Both the position numbers and the translations under genes were made by a program. Source: Anoxybacter fermentans (GTDB lineage: Bacteria > Bacillota > Halanaerobiia > DY22613). Taken from it: a stretch of 64,000 nucleotides of DNA. Location of the stretch: positions 1,860,001 to 1,924,000 of the forward strand of contig NZ_CP016379.1 of the NCBI RefSeq assembly GCF_003991135.1, read 5' to 3'. The notes below the pieces were generated by a model. It did not search any database. It saw only the letters and a program-made list of their open reading frames with translations, and was not told where the DNA came from. Positions 9,087 through 16,231 of this stretch are shown one piece after another; positions within the stretch are counted from its first letter, which is position 1, and every line of letters begins with the position of its first letter.

Positions 9087-9369
9087 GCCTCATCACAGGA
9101 AGTGATGAGCTCAGGTTGTTGAAAAAGGGAGGTGCACATAACTTGCTCCTGCCTAGGAACAGAAAAACTAAATATAATTTCTTCCGCTATCGGACGCTCC
9201 GCCATCCTGGCTGCGCGTCCTAGAAAGTCAAGGCTTCCGCCCTCCTGGCTTTAAGCCTTGACTTATACGCTTCAGAAATTATATTTAGTTTTTCTGGCAG
9301 TGTACAGGCAAGTCTCTAAAAAAGAAAGATTTGTCAACAAGCTCGCCTCATCACAGGAAGTGATGAGCT
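9087..9369. repeat. 25-bp hairpin duplication flanking repeat B
   Basis: Positions 9087-9111 and 9345-9369 are identical over 25 bp. Each contains the apical hairpin CTCATCAC-AGGAA-GTGATGAG of repeat A. The pattern is that of a target duplication created when repeat B entered. Confidence 0.85.
9112..9344 (+). mobile_element. Repeat B, copy 1 (233 bp, non-coding)
   Basis: Ends CAGGTTGTTGAAAAAG and, read inward from the right, GAGCTTGTTGACAAAT: imperfect terminal inverted repeats. Inside, a perfect 19-bp stem (9163-9181 with 9275-9293) encloses two more hairpins; the clearest is AGTCAAGGCTT (9226-9236) with AAGCCTTGACT (9253-9263). No open frame of note. Closely similar to 12410-12643. Interpreted as a miniature mobile element. 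Confidence 0.8.
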
Positions 9370-9498
9370 AATCAAGGGCCAGGAGGGCCCGTTGATTAGT
9401 GTGCCTTATTTCAACTGAGATCGAACTTTAGATGGTTTGAAAATTTCTTTATAAAGCGAAAAATTAGCTTTTTGCAGTGCCCGAAGAGCCTTTTATTC

Positions 9499-9526
9499 TT
9501 GACAATTTCAGAATAATCTATAAATC
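9499..9526 (+). promoter_or_regulatory. Weak promoter candidate for rnjA
   Basis: TTGACA at 9499-9504 is a consensus -35; TAAATC at 9521-9526 lies 16 bp on and is a poor -10. It sits between repeat A copy 2 and the rnjA ribosome-binding site. Confidence 0.35.
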
Positions 9527-9609
9527 ATGAGTAATATTTAACAATTATGATTATAATAAGTTTAGTTCATACCTGGTCATTTCTAAAATTAATGTTTGGA
9601 GGGAAAGAG

Positions 9610-11280
9610 ATGTCCAAAACAAATGAGCCACAAATTTCAATTATTCCTCTTGGCGGCCGTAAAGAAATTGGGAATAATATGATTGTTATTGAGGATGATG
9701 AAAATATCATTGTTCTGGACTCAGGAATCATGTTTCCTCAGGATGATCAATACGGTGTAGATTTAATCATGCCCGATATTACATACCTAATAGATAATAA
9801 AGATAAAATTCTGGGATTTTTTATTTCTCACGGTCATGAAGACCATATTGGTGCCATTCCCTATGTATTACGTGAAATTAATGTTCCCATTTATGGTACA
9901 CGACTGACTCTGGGGCTAATCCAGCTTAAATTAAAGGAATTTGGCCTGCATCATGATGCTCAATTAATTGAACTTGCTCCAGGTGAAAAGATAACTGTCG
10001 GGAACTTTACCGTCGAATTTATTCACATCAATCATAGCATTCCTGACTCAGTTGCTATGGCAATTAAAACCAAAGTTGGAACAATCCTTTATACCGGTGA
10101 CTATAAATTCGATCATACTCCTATTGATGGTAAACCTGCAAACCTGCAACGCCTGGGGGAAATTGGCTCTGAAGGAGTACTGGCTTTATTAGGGGATAGT
10201 ACCAATGCCGAAAGGGAAGGAACAACCCTTTCTGAACAGGTGGTTAGCAAAACAATAGAGGATGTTTTTAAGTTGTCCAATAATCGGATAATTATCTCTA
10301 CCTTTTCAACTAACATTCATCGAATTCAACAAATCTTTACTGCTGCCTGGAAAACAGGTCGAAAAGTCGCCATTACCGGCCGAAGTATGATAAATGTTAT
10401 CAATATTGCATCCCAACTTGGATATTTGAATATACCTGAGGGAACATTGATTGAACTGAGAAAAACCAAAAGTCTTAAACCTAATCAAATTGTTTTACTG
10501 ATGACCGGCAGTCAGGGTGAGCCAACAGCAGCCCTGACACGAATTTCCCGAGGTGACCATCGTCAAATCGAAATTATACCCGGAGATACTGTAATTCTCT
10601 CTTCCATGCCCATTCCAGGAAATGAACGTTCTATCAGTCAAACCATTAATCACCTCTATCAACAGGGAGCAGAAGTCCTCTATGATGGAATGATTGACGC
10701 CCATGCATCAGGCCATGCCTGTCAGGAAGAGCTCAAACTAATGATAAATCTGATTAGACCAAAATTTTTAATCCCGGTTCATGGCGAATACCGCCATCTC
10801 TACCACCATGCCAAATTAGCTGAGCAGGTGGGAATTCCTAAAGAAAACATCTTTATTACAGATAATGGAGTCAGACTTAATCTGACCAGTGACCGCTGTT
10901 GGGTTGCGGGTAGTGTTCCATCTGGTGAAGTCATGATCGACGGACTGGGTATCGGGGATGTTGGAAATATTGTCTTAAAGGAACGAAAAATGTTATCTGA
11001 AAACGGTATCGTGATCGTCTCTCTCACCATCGATGGCAAAAAAGCTAAAGTACTTGCAGGGCCAGATATCATCTCCCGCGGATTTGTCTATATCAGAAAA
11101 TCCAAAGAATTAATCGAAGAAGCTCAAGACCTGGCCAGAGAAGCTTTAAAAGAGCTCGAAGCAAAAAATATAACTGATTGGTCAGCGATAAAAAAAGCAG
11201 TTATCGATTCCATCGACAACTACTTATTTCAAAAGACCAGACGAAAACCCTTAATTTTACCTGTCATTATGGAAATTTAG
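9610..11280 (+). CDS. rnjA: Ribonuclease J
   Basis: 556 residues. Metallo-beta-lactamase/beta-CASP RNase with 5'-3' exo- and endonuclease activity in mRNA decay and rRNA maturation. The zinc-binding SHGHEDHIGA motif, LYTGDYKFDH, GDSTNA and STFSTNIHR are all present, with the beta-CASP MTGSQGEP region and the C-terminal PVHGEYRH histidine motif. I start at the ATG at 9610, which has GGAGGG 6 nt upstream; an in-frame ATG 21 codons earlier has no site. Diverges from the amidase gene; its last 4 nt overlap a small convergent gene. Confidence 0.93.
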   Translation: MSKTNEPQISIIPLGGRKEIGNNMIVIEDDENIIVLDSGIMFPQDDQYGVDLIMPDITYLIDNKDKILGFFISHGHEDHIGAIPYVLREINVPIYGTRLTLGLIQLKLKEFGLHHDAQLIELAPGEKITVGNFTVEFIHINHSIPDSVAMAIKTKVGTILYTGDYKFDHTPIDGKPANLQRLGEIGSEGVLALLGDSTNAEREGTTLSEQVVSKTIEDVFKLSNNRIIISTFSTNIHRIQQIFTAAWKTGRKVAITGRSMINVINIASQLGYLNIPEGTLIELRKTKSLKPNQIVLLMTGSQGEPTAALTRISRGDHRQIEIIPGDTVILSSMPIPGNERSISQTINHLYQQGAEVLYDGMIDAHASGHACQEELKLMINLIRPKFLIPVHGEYRHLYHHAKLAEQVGIPKENIFITDNGVRLNLTSDRCWVAGSVPSGEVMIDGLGIGDVGNIVLKERKMLSENGIVIVSLTIDGKKAKVLAGPDIISRGFVYIRKSKELIEEAQDLAREALKELEAKNITDWSAIKKAVIDSIDNYLFQKTRRKPLILPVIMEI

Positions 11281-11420
11281 TCTAAACCCCGTCCATCTCC
11301 CGGGATATCGTCAACATAATAATAAAGTTCATCAATTTCCTCAGATGGAATGGCAAAATATACCTGTAACTTAAGTCCATATACTTTTAAATTGGATTTT
11401 AGCTTGATCTTCTGGCCCAT
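11277..11420 (-). CDS. 47-residue protein of unknown function, convergent with rnjA
   Basis: Starts at the ATG at 11418-11420 with AAAGGTGG 7 nt upstream and ends with a TAA (11277-11279) that overlaps the TAG of rnjA on the other strand. The product runs MGQKIKLKSNLKVYG…YYYVDDIPGDGRGLD: basic N-terminus, central beta-like hydrophobic stretch, acidic C-terminus, no cysteine and no membrane segment. I do not recognise a family. The good ribosome-binding site and the way it fills the gap up to the rnjA stop argue that it is real. Confidence 0.6.
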   Translation of the reverse strand: MGQKIKLKSNLKVYGLKLQVYFAIPSEEIDELYYYVDDIPGDGRGLD

Positions 11421-11507
11421 TCTATTACCACCTTTCAAAAGAATTTAGGTCACTTTATTTATACCCCTTTTTAAAATAATCTATCAATAAATCTGGAAAC
11501 AAAAACA

Positions 11508-11537
11508 AAAAGTACTGTCACAATAACCAGTACTTTT
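11508..11537 (-). terminator. Terminator of the 11541-12008 gene
   Basis: Ten-base stem AAAAGTACTG (11508-11517) with CAGTACTTTT (11528-11537), just downstream of the gene's stop; on the minus strand it runs on into a T-rich stretch. Confidence 0.7.
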
Positions 11538-11540
11538 AAT

Positions 11541-12008
11541 TTATGCTCCTAATGCCAATAAACCTATTTGAAGAGTGCTCTTATTGCAATAAGAAGGCAT
11601 TTGATACCAATAGTAAATATGAGTAAATTTTTTACCTTCTTTTCGAAGTTTTCTTAAAAGTTTACGGGCATTCTTTTTTAACTCTTTTCTTGACTTTCCG
11701 GGTCTGGTAGTATAAACTGAAACATCATTAAAGATTCGGATATTTCCACCCGGTGTCACAATGCCGCTGATTTCTACTAACACTTCCCCATAAAACAGAC
11801 CGCTTCTCATCAGAATAATAGGATGTGAAGGAATTTGATAGCCTTCTTCCCGTGCCAAACGAAATGCCTTTTTTATATTCTGTTCAAGTCCCACTGGTAA
11901 ATCGAAAATTGTAGGTGTTTTAATTACATAAAAGGCTTTACGATCCCAGATCAGTTCTTTATTATCCCAATCACTTTGATCCTGGATCGAACTACTGGAA
12001 TCAGACAT
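11541..12008 (-). CDS. Conserved-looking protein of unknown function
   Basis: 155 residues from the ATG at 12006-12008, which has GGGGGAG 9 nt upstream; a longer frame to 12062 lacks a site. The sequence has a polar N-terminus, a central segment with LPVGLEQNIKKAF and PIILMRSGLFYGEVLVEISG, and a very basic helix (RKELKKNARKLLRKLRKEGKK region) before a C-terminal KFTHIYYWYQMPSY motif. No signal peptide or membrane segment. No family recognised. The basic helix could bind nucleic acid or acidic membranes, but that is only a guess. It ends in a good terminator, so it is a separate unit. Confidence 0.6.
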   Translation of the reverse strand: MSDSSSSIQDQSDWDNKELIWDRKAFYVIKTPTIFDLPVGLEQNIKKAFRLAREEGYQIPSHPIILMRSGLFYGEVLVEISGIVTPGGNIRIFNDVSVYTTRPGKSRKELKKNARKLLRKLRKEGKKFTHIYYWYQMPSYCNKSTLQIGLLALGA

Positions 12009-12108
12009 TAGTAATAACTCCCCCTTTTTAATTAAAAACTTCCTACTTTTAATTATACTCAATTTGAAAGTAAATTTGCAAGAGTTTTTAAATTAATTTT
12101 CTCTCAAT

Positions 12109-12291
12109 TTAAGAGATAGATAATTTCTCTGAAGCCTCAGTTCTCTCCTTTTGAACAAGGAGAAGATAATCATCTAAAACCTGGCTAATTTTTAAGGCTT
12201 CAACATAATTTTCTTCTAAATAGGCATTCATCATCATCTCGCGCAAAATTTCGATGGAAAATAAAGAATCGATAACTTTCTGTGAATACAC
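12109..12291 (-). CDS. Spo0E-like sporulation regulatory protein
   Basis: 60 residues, GTG start with GAGGAGG 7 nt upstream. Contains the Spo0E-family core: two short helices with IEILREMMMNAY and the signature LKISQVLDDYLL (S-Q-x-L-D), where the aspartate is catalytic in family members. Spo0E-like phosphatases dephosphorylate Spo0A~P and so delay sporulation. The match is by short motif and overall helix pattern, so the family is likely but not certain. Confidence 0.75.
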   Translation of the reverse strand: MYSQKVIDSLFSIEILREMMMNAYLEENYVEALKISQVLDDYLLLVQKERTEASEKLSIS

Positions 12292-12389
12292 CTGTCTTCC
12301 TCCTCACCTTACCAAAATTCTCACCCCTCTATTCTAACATAGAATCAAATTTATGTAAAGATATTTTTTCTGTTTTTTTCCAAAAAACA

Positions 12390-12663
12390 AAGAGTCCTAA
12401 TCAGCTCTTCAGGTTGTTGAAAAAGGGTAGGTGCACATAACTTGCTCCCATAGAGGAACAAAAAAACTAAATATAATTTTTTCCGCTACCGGACGCTCCG
12501 CCATCCTGGCTGCGCATCCTTAAAAGTCAAGGCTTCCGCCCTCCTGGCTTTAAGCCTTGACTTATACGCTTCAGAAATTATATTTAGTTTTTCCGGCAGT
12601 GCACGGGCAAATCTCTAAAAAAGAAAGTTTTGTCAACAAACTCAAGAGCCCTAATCGACTCTT
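12390..12663. repeat. 20-bp terminator-stem duplication flanking repeat B
   Basis: 12390-12409 and 12644-12663 match at 17 of 20 positions. Each can form a hairpin (AAGAG…CTCTT). The copy at 12644 abuts the stop codon of the DUF4129 gene; only the distal copy is followed, on the minus strand, by the T run expected of a terminator. Confidence 0.7.
12410..12643 (+). mobile_element. Repeat B, copy 2 (234 bp, non-coding)
   Basis: Nearly the same as 9112-9344: begins CAGGTTGTTGAAAAAGGG, contains the ACTAAATATAATTT stem with its complement and the AGTCAAGGCTT/AAGCCTTGACT hairpin, and ends GTTTTGTCAACAAACTC. It lies inside the terminator of the DUF4129 gene and accounts for the otherwise empty 12292-12663 gap. 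Confidence 0.8.
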
Positions 12664-14052
12664 TTAATTATCTTCTTTTTCAGATAAAACTCTCATAATC
12701 TGTTGATAGGCTTTTTCTATCTCCCGTAATTCTTCTGCACCAACCTGCGGACTATAACGTGCCATTTCATAAATTCCGGTTATAGTTCTAATAGGATGGC
12801 CAAACTCAGGAAATTTAGATTCCAACTTTTTCAAATAGTCAGCCGGTGTAAAATATTTTTTAAAGGGAATCCATTTTTGGAATATTTTTATAAAATAGTA
12901 ATAAATTTCTCTAATCTTGATAACATAACTGCTGCCATCGTAAACGGAGAGATTAGATAGCTTTGTACGATTAAATCGACTAACAAAAGATCTGATCATC
13001 TTCAAAAAATCATTTTTCAGTTCTGCCGGATCAAAAACCGATTCCCGTACTTCTTCATATCCTAACTCCTTTTCACGGCGGGGATTAAATTTTTTGATTA
13101 AATAAACCAGAATCAAAAAAGCTGTAAAGATAATCAAAGTCTTAAAGACCCAGGTATAATCCCCAGTAGGTTGAGGATTTTGTAGTCTTTCGGTTATGCT
13201 GTTTAAATCCATAAGTTTATTATCGGATAAACTGTCTTCTTTCGTATTCAGAATAATGTTTTGTAGAAAAGCAATGATTTGATTGAGTAATGGTTCCAAC
13301 ATAATTAATATATAGAAGAGAAGCTTAAGAAAAATCTTCTCTAAAAGCTGCACTGCCCAGACCAGAGGTATTAATAACATTTGCATGGTTTTAATAGAAA
13401 AACCAAAAGTAAAGATGATGGCAAACAATGAAACAAAAATAATAACGATCAGAACCACCAGAATCCAGGAAAGACGATTTTGTTCAGAACCATCTTTAAT
13501 ATCTAAATATTTGTGATAGATCCCCAAAGCTATACCTGAGAGAAAGAAATATAAAATATGGTAAAAAGTAATAGGACATAAAAATCTATCTTTTAAAAAA
13601 AGGGCAAAAATCATTGCAGTTGACCAAACACCGAAATCTGACATAAAATCAATCTCTCCTGAGTTTAATATCTTCTCATATCTTATCATGCCGAGGAGTA
13701 AATATCCTCCCATTATCAATATTCCAAACCAAAAAGGTGAAAATAATGTATTTATCTTCTGCTCTAGTGAAAAACCAGCCAGATAAGTTAAAATCATATC
13801 TGCTCCAATAAAAACCAGTAGAATAAAAAATTTGGCCCAAAACCCCTGATGCAATCTCTGGTTCAGAACTAAAATTCCACTCCCTACTATAATTGCAGCT
13901 CCAAAAAACCAGACTGACTCTTCCTTTATGTAAGTCTCAGTAAAAATACGAAAAAGACCGTAAACCCAGGGAAAGGTTGCTAGAGTATAAAATATGGCAA
14001 AGAATATCCTACCCAGTAGATTCTCCAGCAAATTGAATGTTTTTAATCTCAT
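12664..14052 (-). CDS. Polytopic membrane protein with C-terminal DUF4129-like domain
   Basis: 462 residues. About eight hydrophobic segments in the first 330 residues, a charged linker (NPRREKELGYEEVRES), then a cytosolic-looking tail with YYYFIKIFQKW, FTPADYLKKLESKFPEF and IYEMARYSPQVG, which resembles the DUF4129 domain that ends transglutaminase-like proteins of MoxR operons. Here the transglutaminase domain itself is absent. The start overlaps the DUF58 gene by 44 nt. Its terminator is split by repeat B. Confidence 0.7.
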   Translation of the reverse strand: MRLKTFNLLENLLGRIFFAIFYTLATFPWVYGLFRIFTETYIKEESVWFFGAAIIVGSGILVLNQRLHQGFWAKFFILLVFIGADMILTYLAGFSLEQKINTLFSPFWFGILIMGGYLLLGMIRYEKILNSGEIDFMSDFGVWSTAMIFALFLKDRFLCPITFYHILYFFLSGIALGIYHKYLDIKDGSEQNRLSWILVVLIVIIFVSLFAIIFTFGFSIKTMQMLLIPLVWAVQLLEKIFLKLLFYILIMLEPLLNQIIAFLQNIILNTKEDSLSDNKLMDLNSITERLQNPQPTGDYTWVFKTLIIFTAFLILVYLIKKFNPRREKELGYEEVRESVFDPAELKNDFLKMIRSFVSRFNRTKLSNLSVYDGSSYVIKIREIYYYFIKIFQKWIPFKKYFTPADYLKKLESKFPEFGHPIRTITGIYEMARYSPQVGAEELREIEKAYQQIMRVLSEKEDN

Positions 14053-15253
14053 TCCATAATCTCTCCTCGCTAACTAAATAAATCGGAATACCAGTCAACT
14101 TACTCCTCAATTCTTCTTCCATTTCACCAATTTTGATAACAGTAGGAAAATAGCCACGTACCTTAAGAAGCCTTATGCAATCCAAAAGCTCTTTGTTCAT
14201 TATAACAGTAATAAAAACAATTACTGTTCCAATTCCCATTTTGGGTAATTCCCGATAGATTATTTGATCTATCTCTTTTTGGTGATATGGTTCAATCATA
14301 GCCAGGGCTTTTAAAATCTTTTGCCGCTGATTTGAAGATTTCCCAGGCAATATTTTGACAAATAAAGCCTTTTCATAGATAATTCCATTGGTTAAAAAAC
14401 CCACCTGGTAATTTTGCCTAAGCCCATAATCTGCTACAGAAGCTGCACACATTACTGCTAATTCAAAACTGTCCAAATTATAACCTTCCCAATGATTATT
14501 AAATAATTTAGCATTTAAAATAATATAGAGTCTGGTATCCATAGTCGGTTTAATTTCGTAGGACTGAAGTTTTTGATGACGGGCTGTAGCCTTCCAATTA
14601 ATCTGATTTAATCGATCACCCCTCTGATATGGACGTATACCAACTCTATTACCCGGATCTTCATAAATCCACCAGTTAACCCGTTTAGACCCAAAGGGAT
14701 TAACGGTAGGAAGACCAAACTTTTCTATGGGAACAATTCTAGGATAAACCAGAAGATGAGCCATCCCTTTTTCTTCTAAAGTCATGGTATTCATTCCAAA
14801 AAGGTCTGTGGTCTTCAACTGACCTTTACCAAAGGTAAAATAACCCCGCCGGATAGGCATAACTGGATATTTCCGGATTACTTTTTCATACCATTTTAAA
14901 CTGAAGACATCAGTAAATATGTTATACTGGCTTCCAATAAGATTGGATAACATCTCAGATTTACGAAAGTTTATACCTTTTGTTATATGATCAGTAACCT
15001 GTAACCAAAAAATAGGTAAAGGTTTGCGATTTTCAACCTCTATTACATACTGAGACTCTTCCCCCAGAAAAATATGATCCCTCGTCAAACTACGACGGAT
15101 CTTCAGTTTAGAAAAACAAAAGCGATTCCAGATAGCAATTGTAGCAGTAATAGCTAAAATAAACATAATCCCCAAAATTAAAAAAAGATTCCGCTTAAAT
15201 ATTGCAATCAGTAAAAATAGAATCAGGAGAGGAAGCCTACTTTTTTTCAACAT
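14009..15253 (-). CDS. DUF58 domain protein
   Basis: 414 residues: two N-terminal membrane segments (about 7-40), a beta-rich extracytoplasmic-type segment, then the DUF58 domain (GNRVGIRPYQRGDRLNQINW, KATARHQKLQ) with a von Willebrand-A-like fold behind it. DUF58 proteins work with MoxR ATPases in envelope or maturation processes whose substrates are usually unknown. Starts 3 nt after the moxR stop, so the genes are co-transcribed. Confidence 0.88.
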   Translation of the reverse strand: MLKKSRLPLLILFLLIAIFKRNLFLILGIMFILAITATIAIWNRFCFSKLKIRRSLTRDHIFLGEESQYVIEVENRKPLPIFWLQVTDHITKGINFRKSEMLSNLIGSQYNIFTDVFSLKWYEKVIRKYPVMPIRRGYFTFGKGQLKTTDLFGMNTMTLEEKGMAHLLVYPRIVPIEKFGLPTVNPFGSKRVNWWIYEDPGNRVGIRPYQRGDRLNQINWKATARHQKLQSYEIKPTMDTRLYIILNAKLFNNHWEGYNLDSFELAVMCAASVADYGLRQNYQVGFLTNGIIYEKALFVKILPGKSSNQRQKILKALAMIEPYHQKEIDQIIYRELPKMGIGTVIVFITVIMNKELLDCIRLLKVRGYFPTVIKIGEMEEELRSKLTGIPIYLVSEERLWNEIKNIQFAGESTG

Positions 15254-15255
15254 AA

Positions 15256-16197
15256 CTATGAGACCTCCTCTACCGGAACCTGAACCTGTTCTATAATCTC
15301 CTTAATGATCTCTCCTTTGGAAATTCCCCTCAACTCAGCATCATCAGTTAAAATTATTCGATGTTCAGCAATAAAAGGAAAGAGATATTTAATATCATCG
15401 GGTAAAACATAATCACGTCCTTTAATTAGAGCATAAGCAGAACTGGCTTTTAAAAGAGCCAATGCACCCCGGGGACTAACTCCTAAGCGAATAGCAGCAT
15501 GACTTCGGGTAGCATGAACCAATTCACTGATATAAACCAACAATTCATCTTCCACATAAACTTTTTTCACCCTTTGTCGCAGTTCAATAATCTCCTCAGG
15601 TGTCATCACAGCCTTAAGCTCTTTTAAGGGATCTCTGGATTTAAAACGGCGTAAAATCTCTACCTCCTCTTTTAAATTTGGATAACCTATCCGGACTTTT
15701 AATAAAAAGCGATCTAATTGTGCTTCCGGTAAAGGAAATGTTCCTTCTAATTCCACTGGATTTTGAGTGGCTATAACGATAAATGGTTCACTTAAAGAAT
15801 AGGTCACACCATCTACTGTAACCTGCCTTTCTTCCATAGCCTCTAATAGTGCAGATTGGGTTCTTGGAACTGCCCGGTTGATCTCATCAGCCAATACCAC
15901 ATTTGACATAATCGGACCTGCTTTAAAAACAAACTCTCCACTTTTTTGATTATAATAGTTCATGCCGGTAATATCAGTAGGTTGTAAGTCCGGTGTAAAC
16001 TGAATCCTTTTAAAAGAACAATCTAAAGATCTGGCAAAAGCTTTGGCCATTAAGGTTTTCCCCAGGCCGGGAACATCATCCAATAAAACATGTCCTTCTG
16101 CCAATAATGCTGTCATAATCAGATCAATTACTTCATCCTTACCAATAATTACTTTTTGAATATTTTGCCGAATCTCCTCCATACTTAAATTATTCAT
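15256..16197 (-). CDS. MoxR-family AAA+ ATPase
   Basis: 313 residues. Walker A in DDVPGLGKTLMAKAFA, Walker B in VVLADEINRAVPRTQSALLEAMEE, sensor region ATQNPVELEGTFPLPEAQLDRFL; the C-terminal lid has HAAIRLGVSPRGALAL. MoxR ATPases are chaperone-like and act with VWA/DUF58 partners, here encoded directly downstream. The FAD gene ends 34 nt upstream, so a larger operon is possible. Confidence 0.92.
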   Translation of the reverse strand: MNNLSMEEIRQNIQKVIIGKDEVIDLIMTALLAEGHVLLDDVPGLGKTLMAKAFARSLDCSFKRIQFTPDLQPTDITGMNYYNQKSGEFVFKAGPIMSNVVLADEINRAVPRTQSALLEAMEERQVTVDGVTYSLSEPFIVIATQNPVELEGTFPLPEAQLDRFLLKVRIGYPNLKEEVEILRRFKSRDPLKELKAVMTPEEIIELRQRVKKVYVEDELLVYISELVHATRSHAAIRLGVSPRGALALLKASSAYALIKGRDYVLPDDIKYLFPFIAEHRIILTDDAELRGISKGEIIKEIIEQVQVPVEEVS

Positions 16198-16231
16198 CTT
16201 TTATTTCCTCCCCCATACTATAAAAAATTGT

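Larger units (their letters stand above)
9012..9479 (+). repeat. Repeat A, copy 2, interrupted by repeat B
   Basis: Outer arms are ACTGCAAAAAGCTAATTTT at the left and its complement at the right (ending 9479). Repeat B (9112-9344) plus a 25-bp duplication interrupts it; removing B and one duplicate leaves exactly 210 bp, the length of intact copies. Occupies most of the gap between the amidase and rnjA. Confidence 0.9.

Noticed and set aside
9087-9369. The 25-bp repeats as part of repeat B rather than a target duplication
   Set aside because: The flanks of the other two B copies are different hairpins, so the duplicated sequence belongs to each target.
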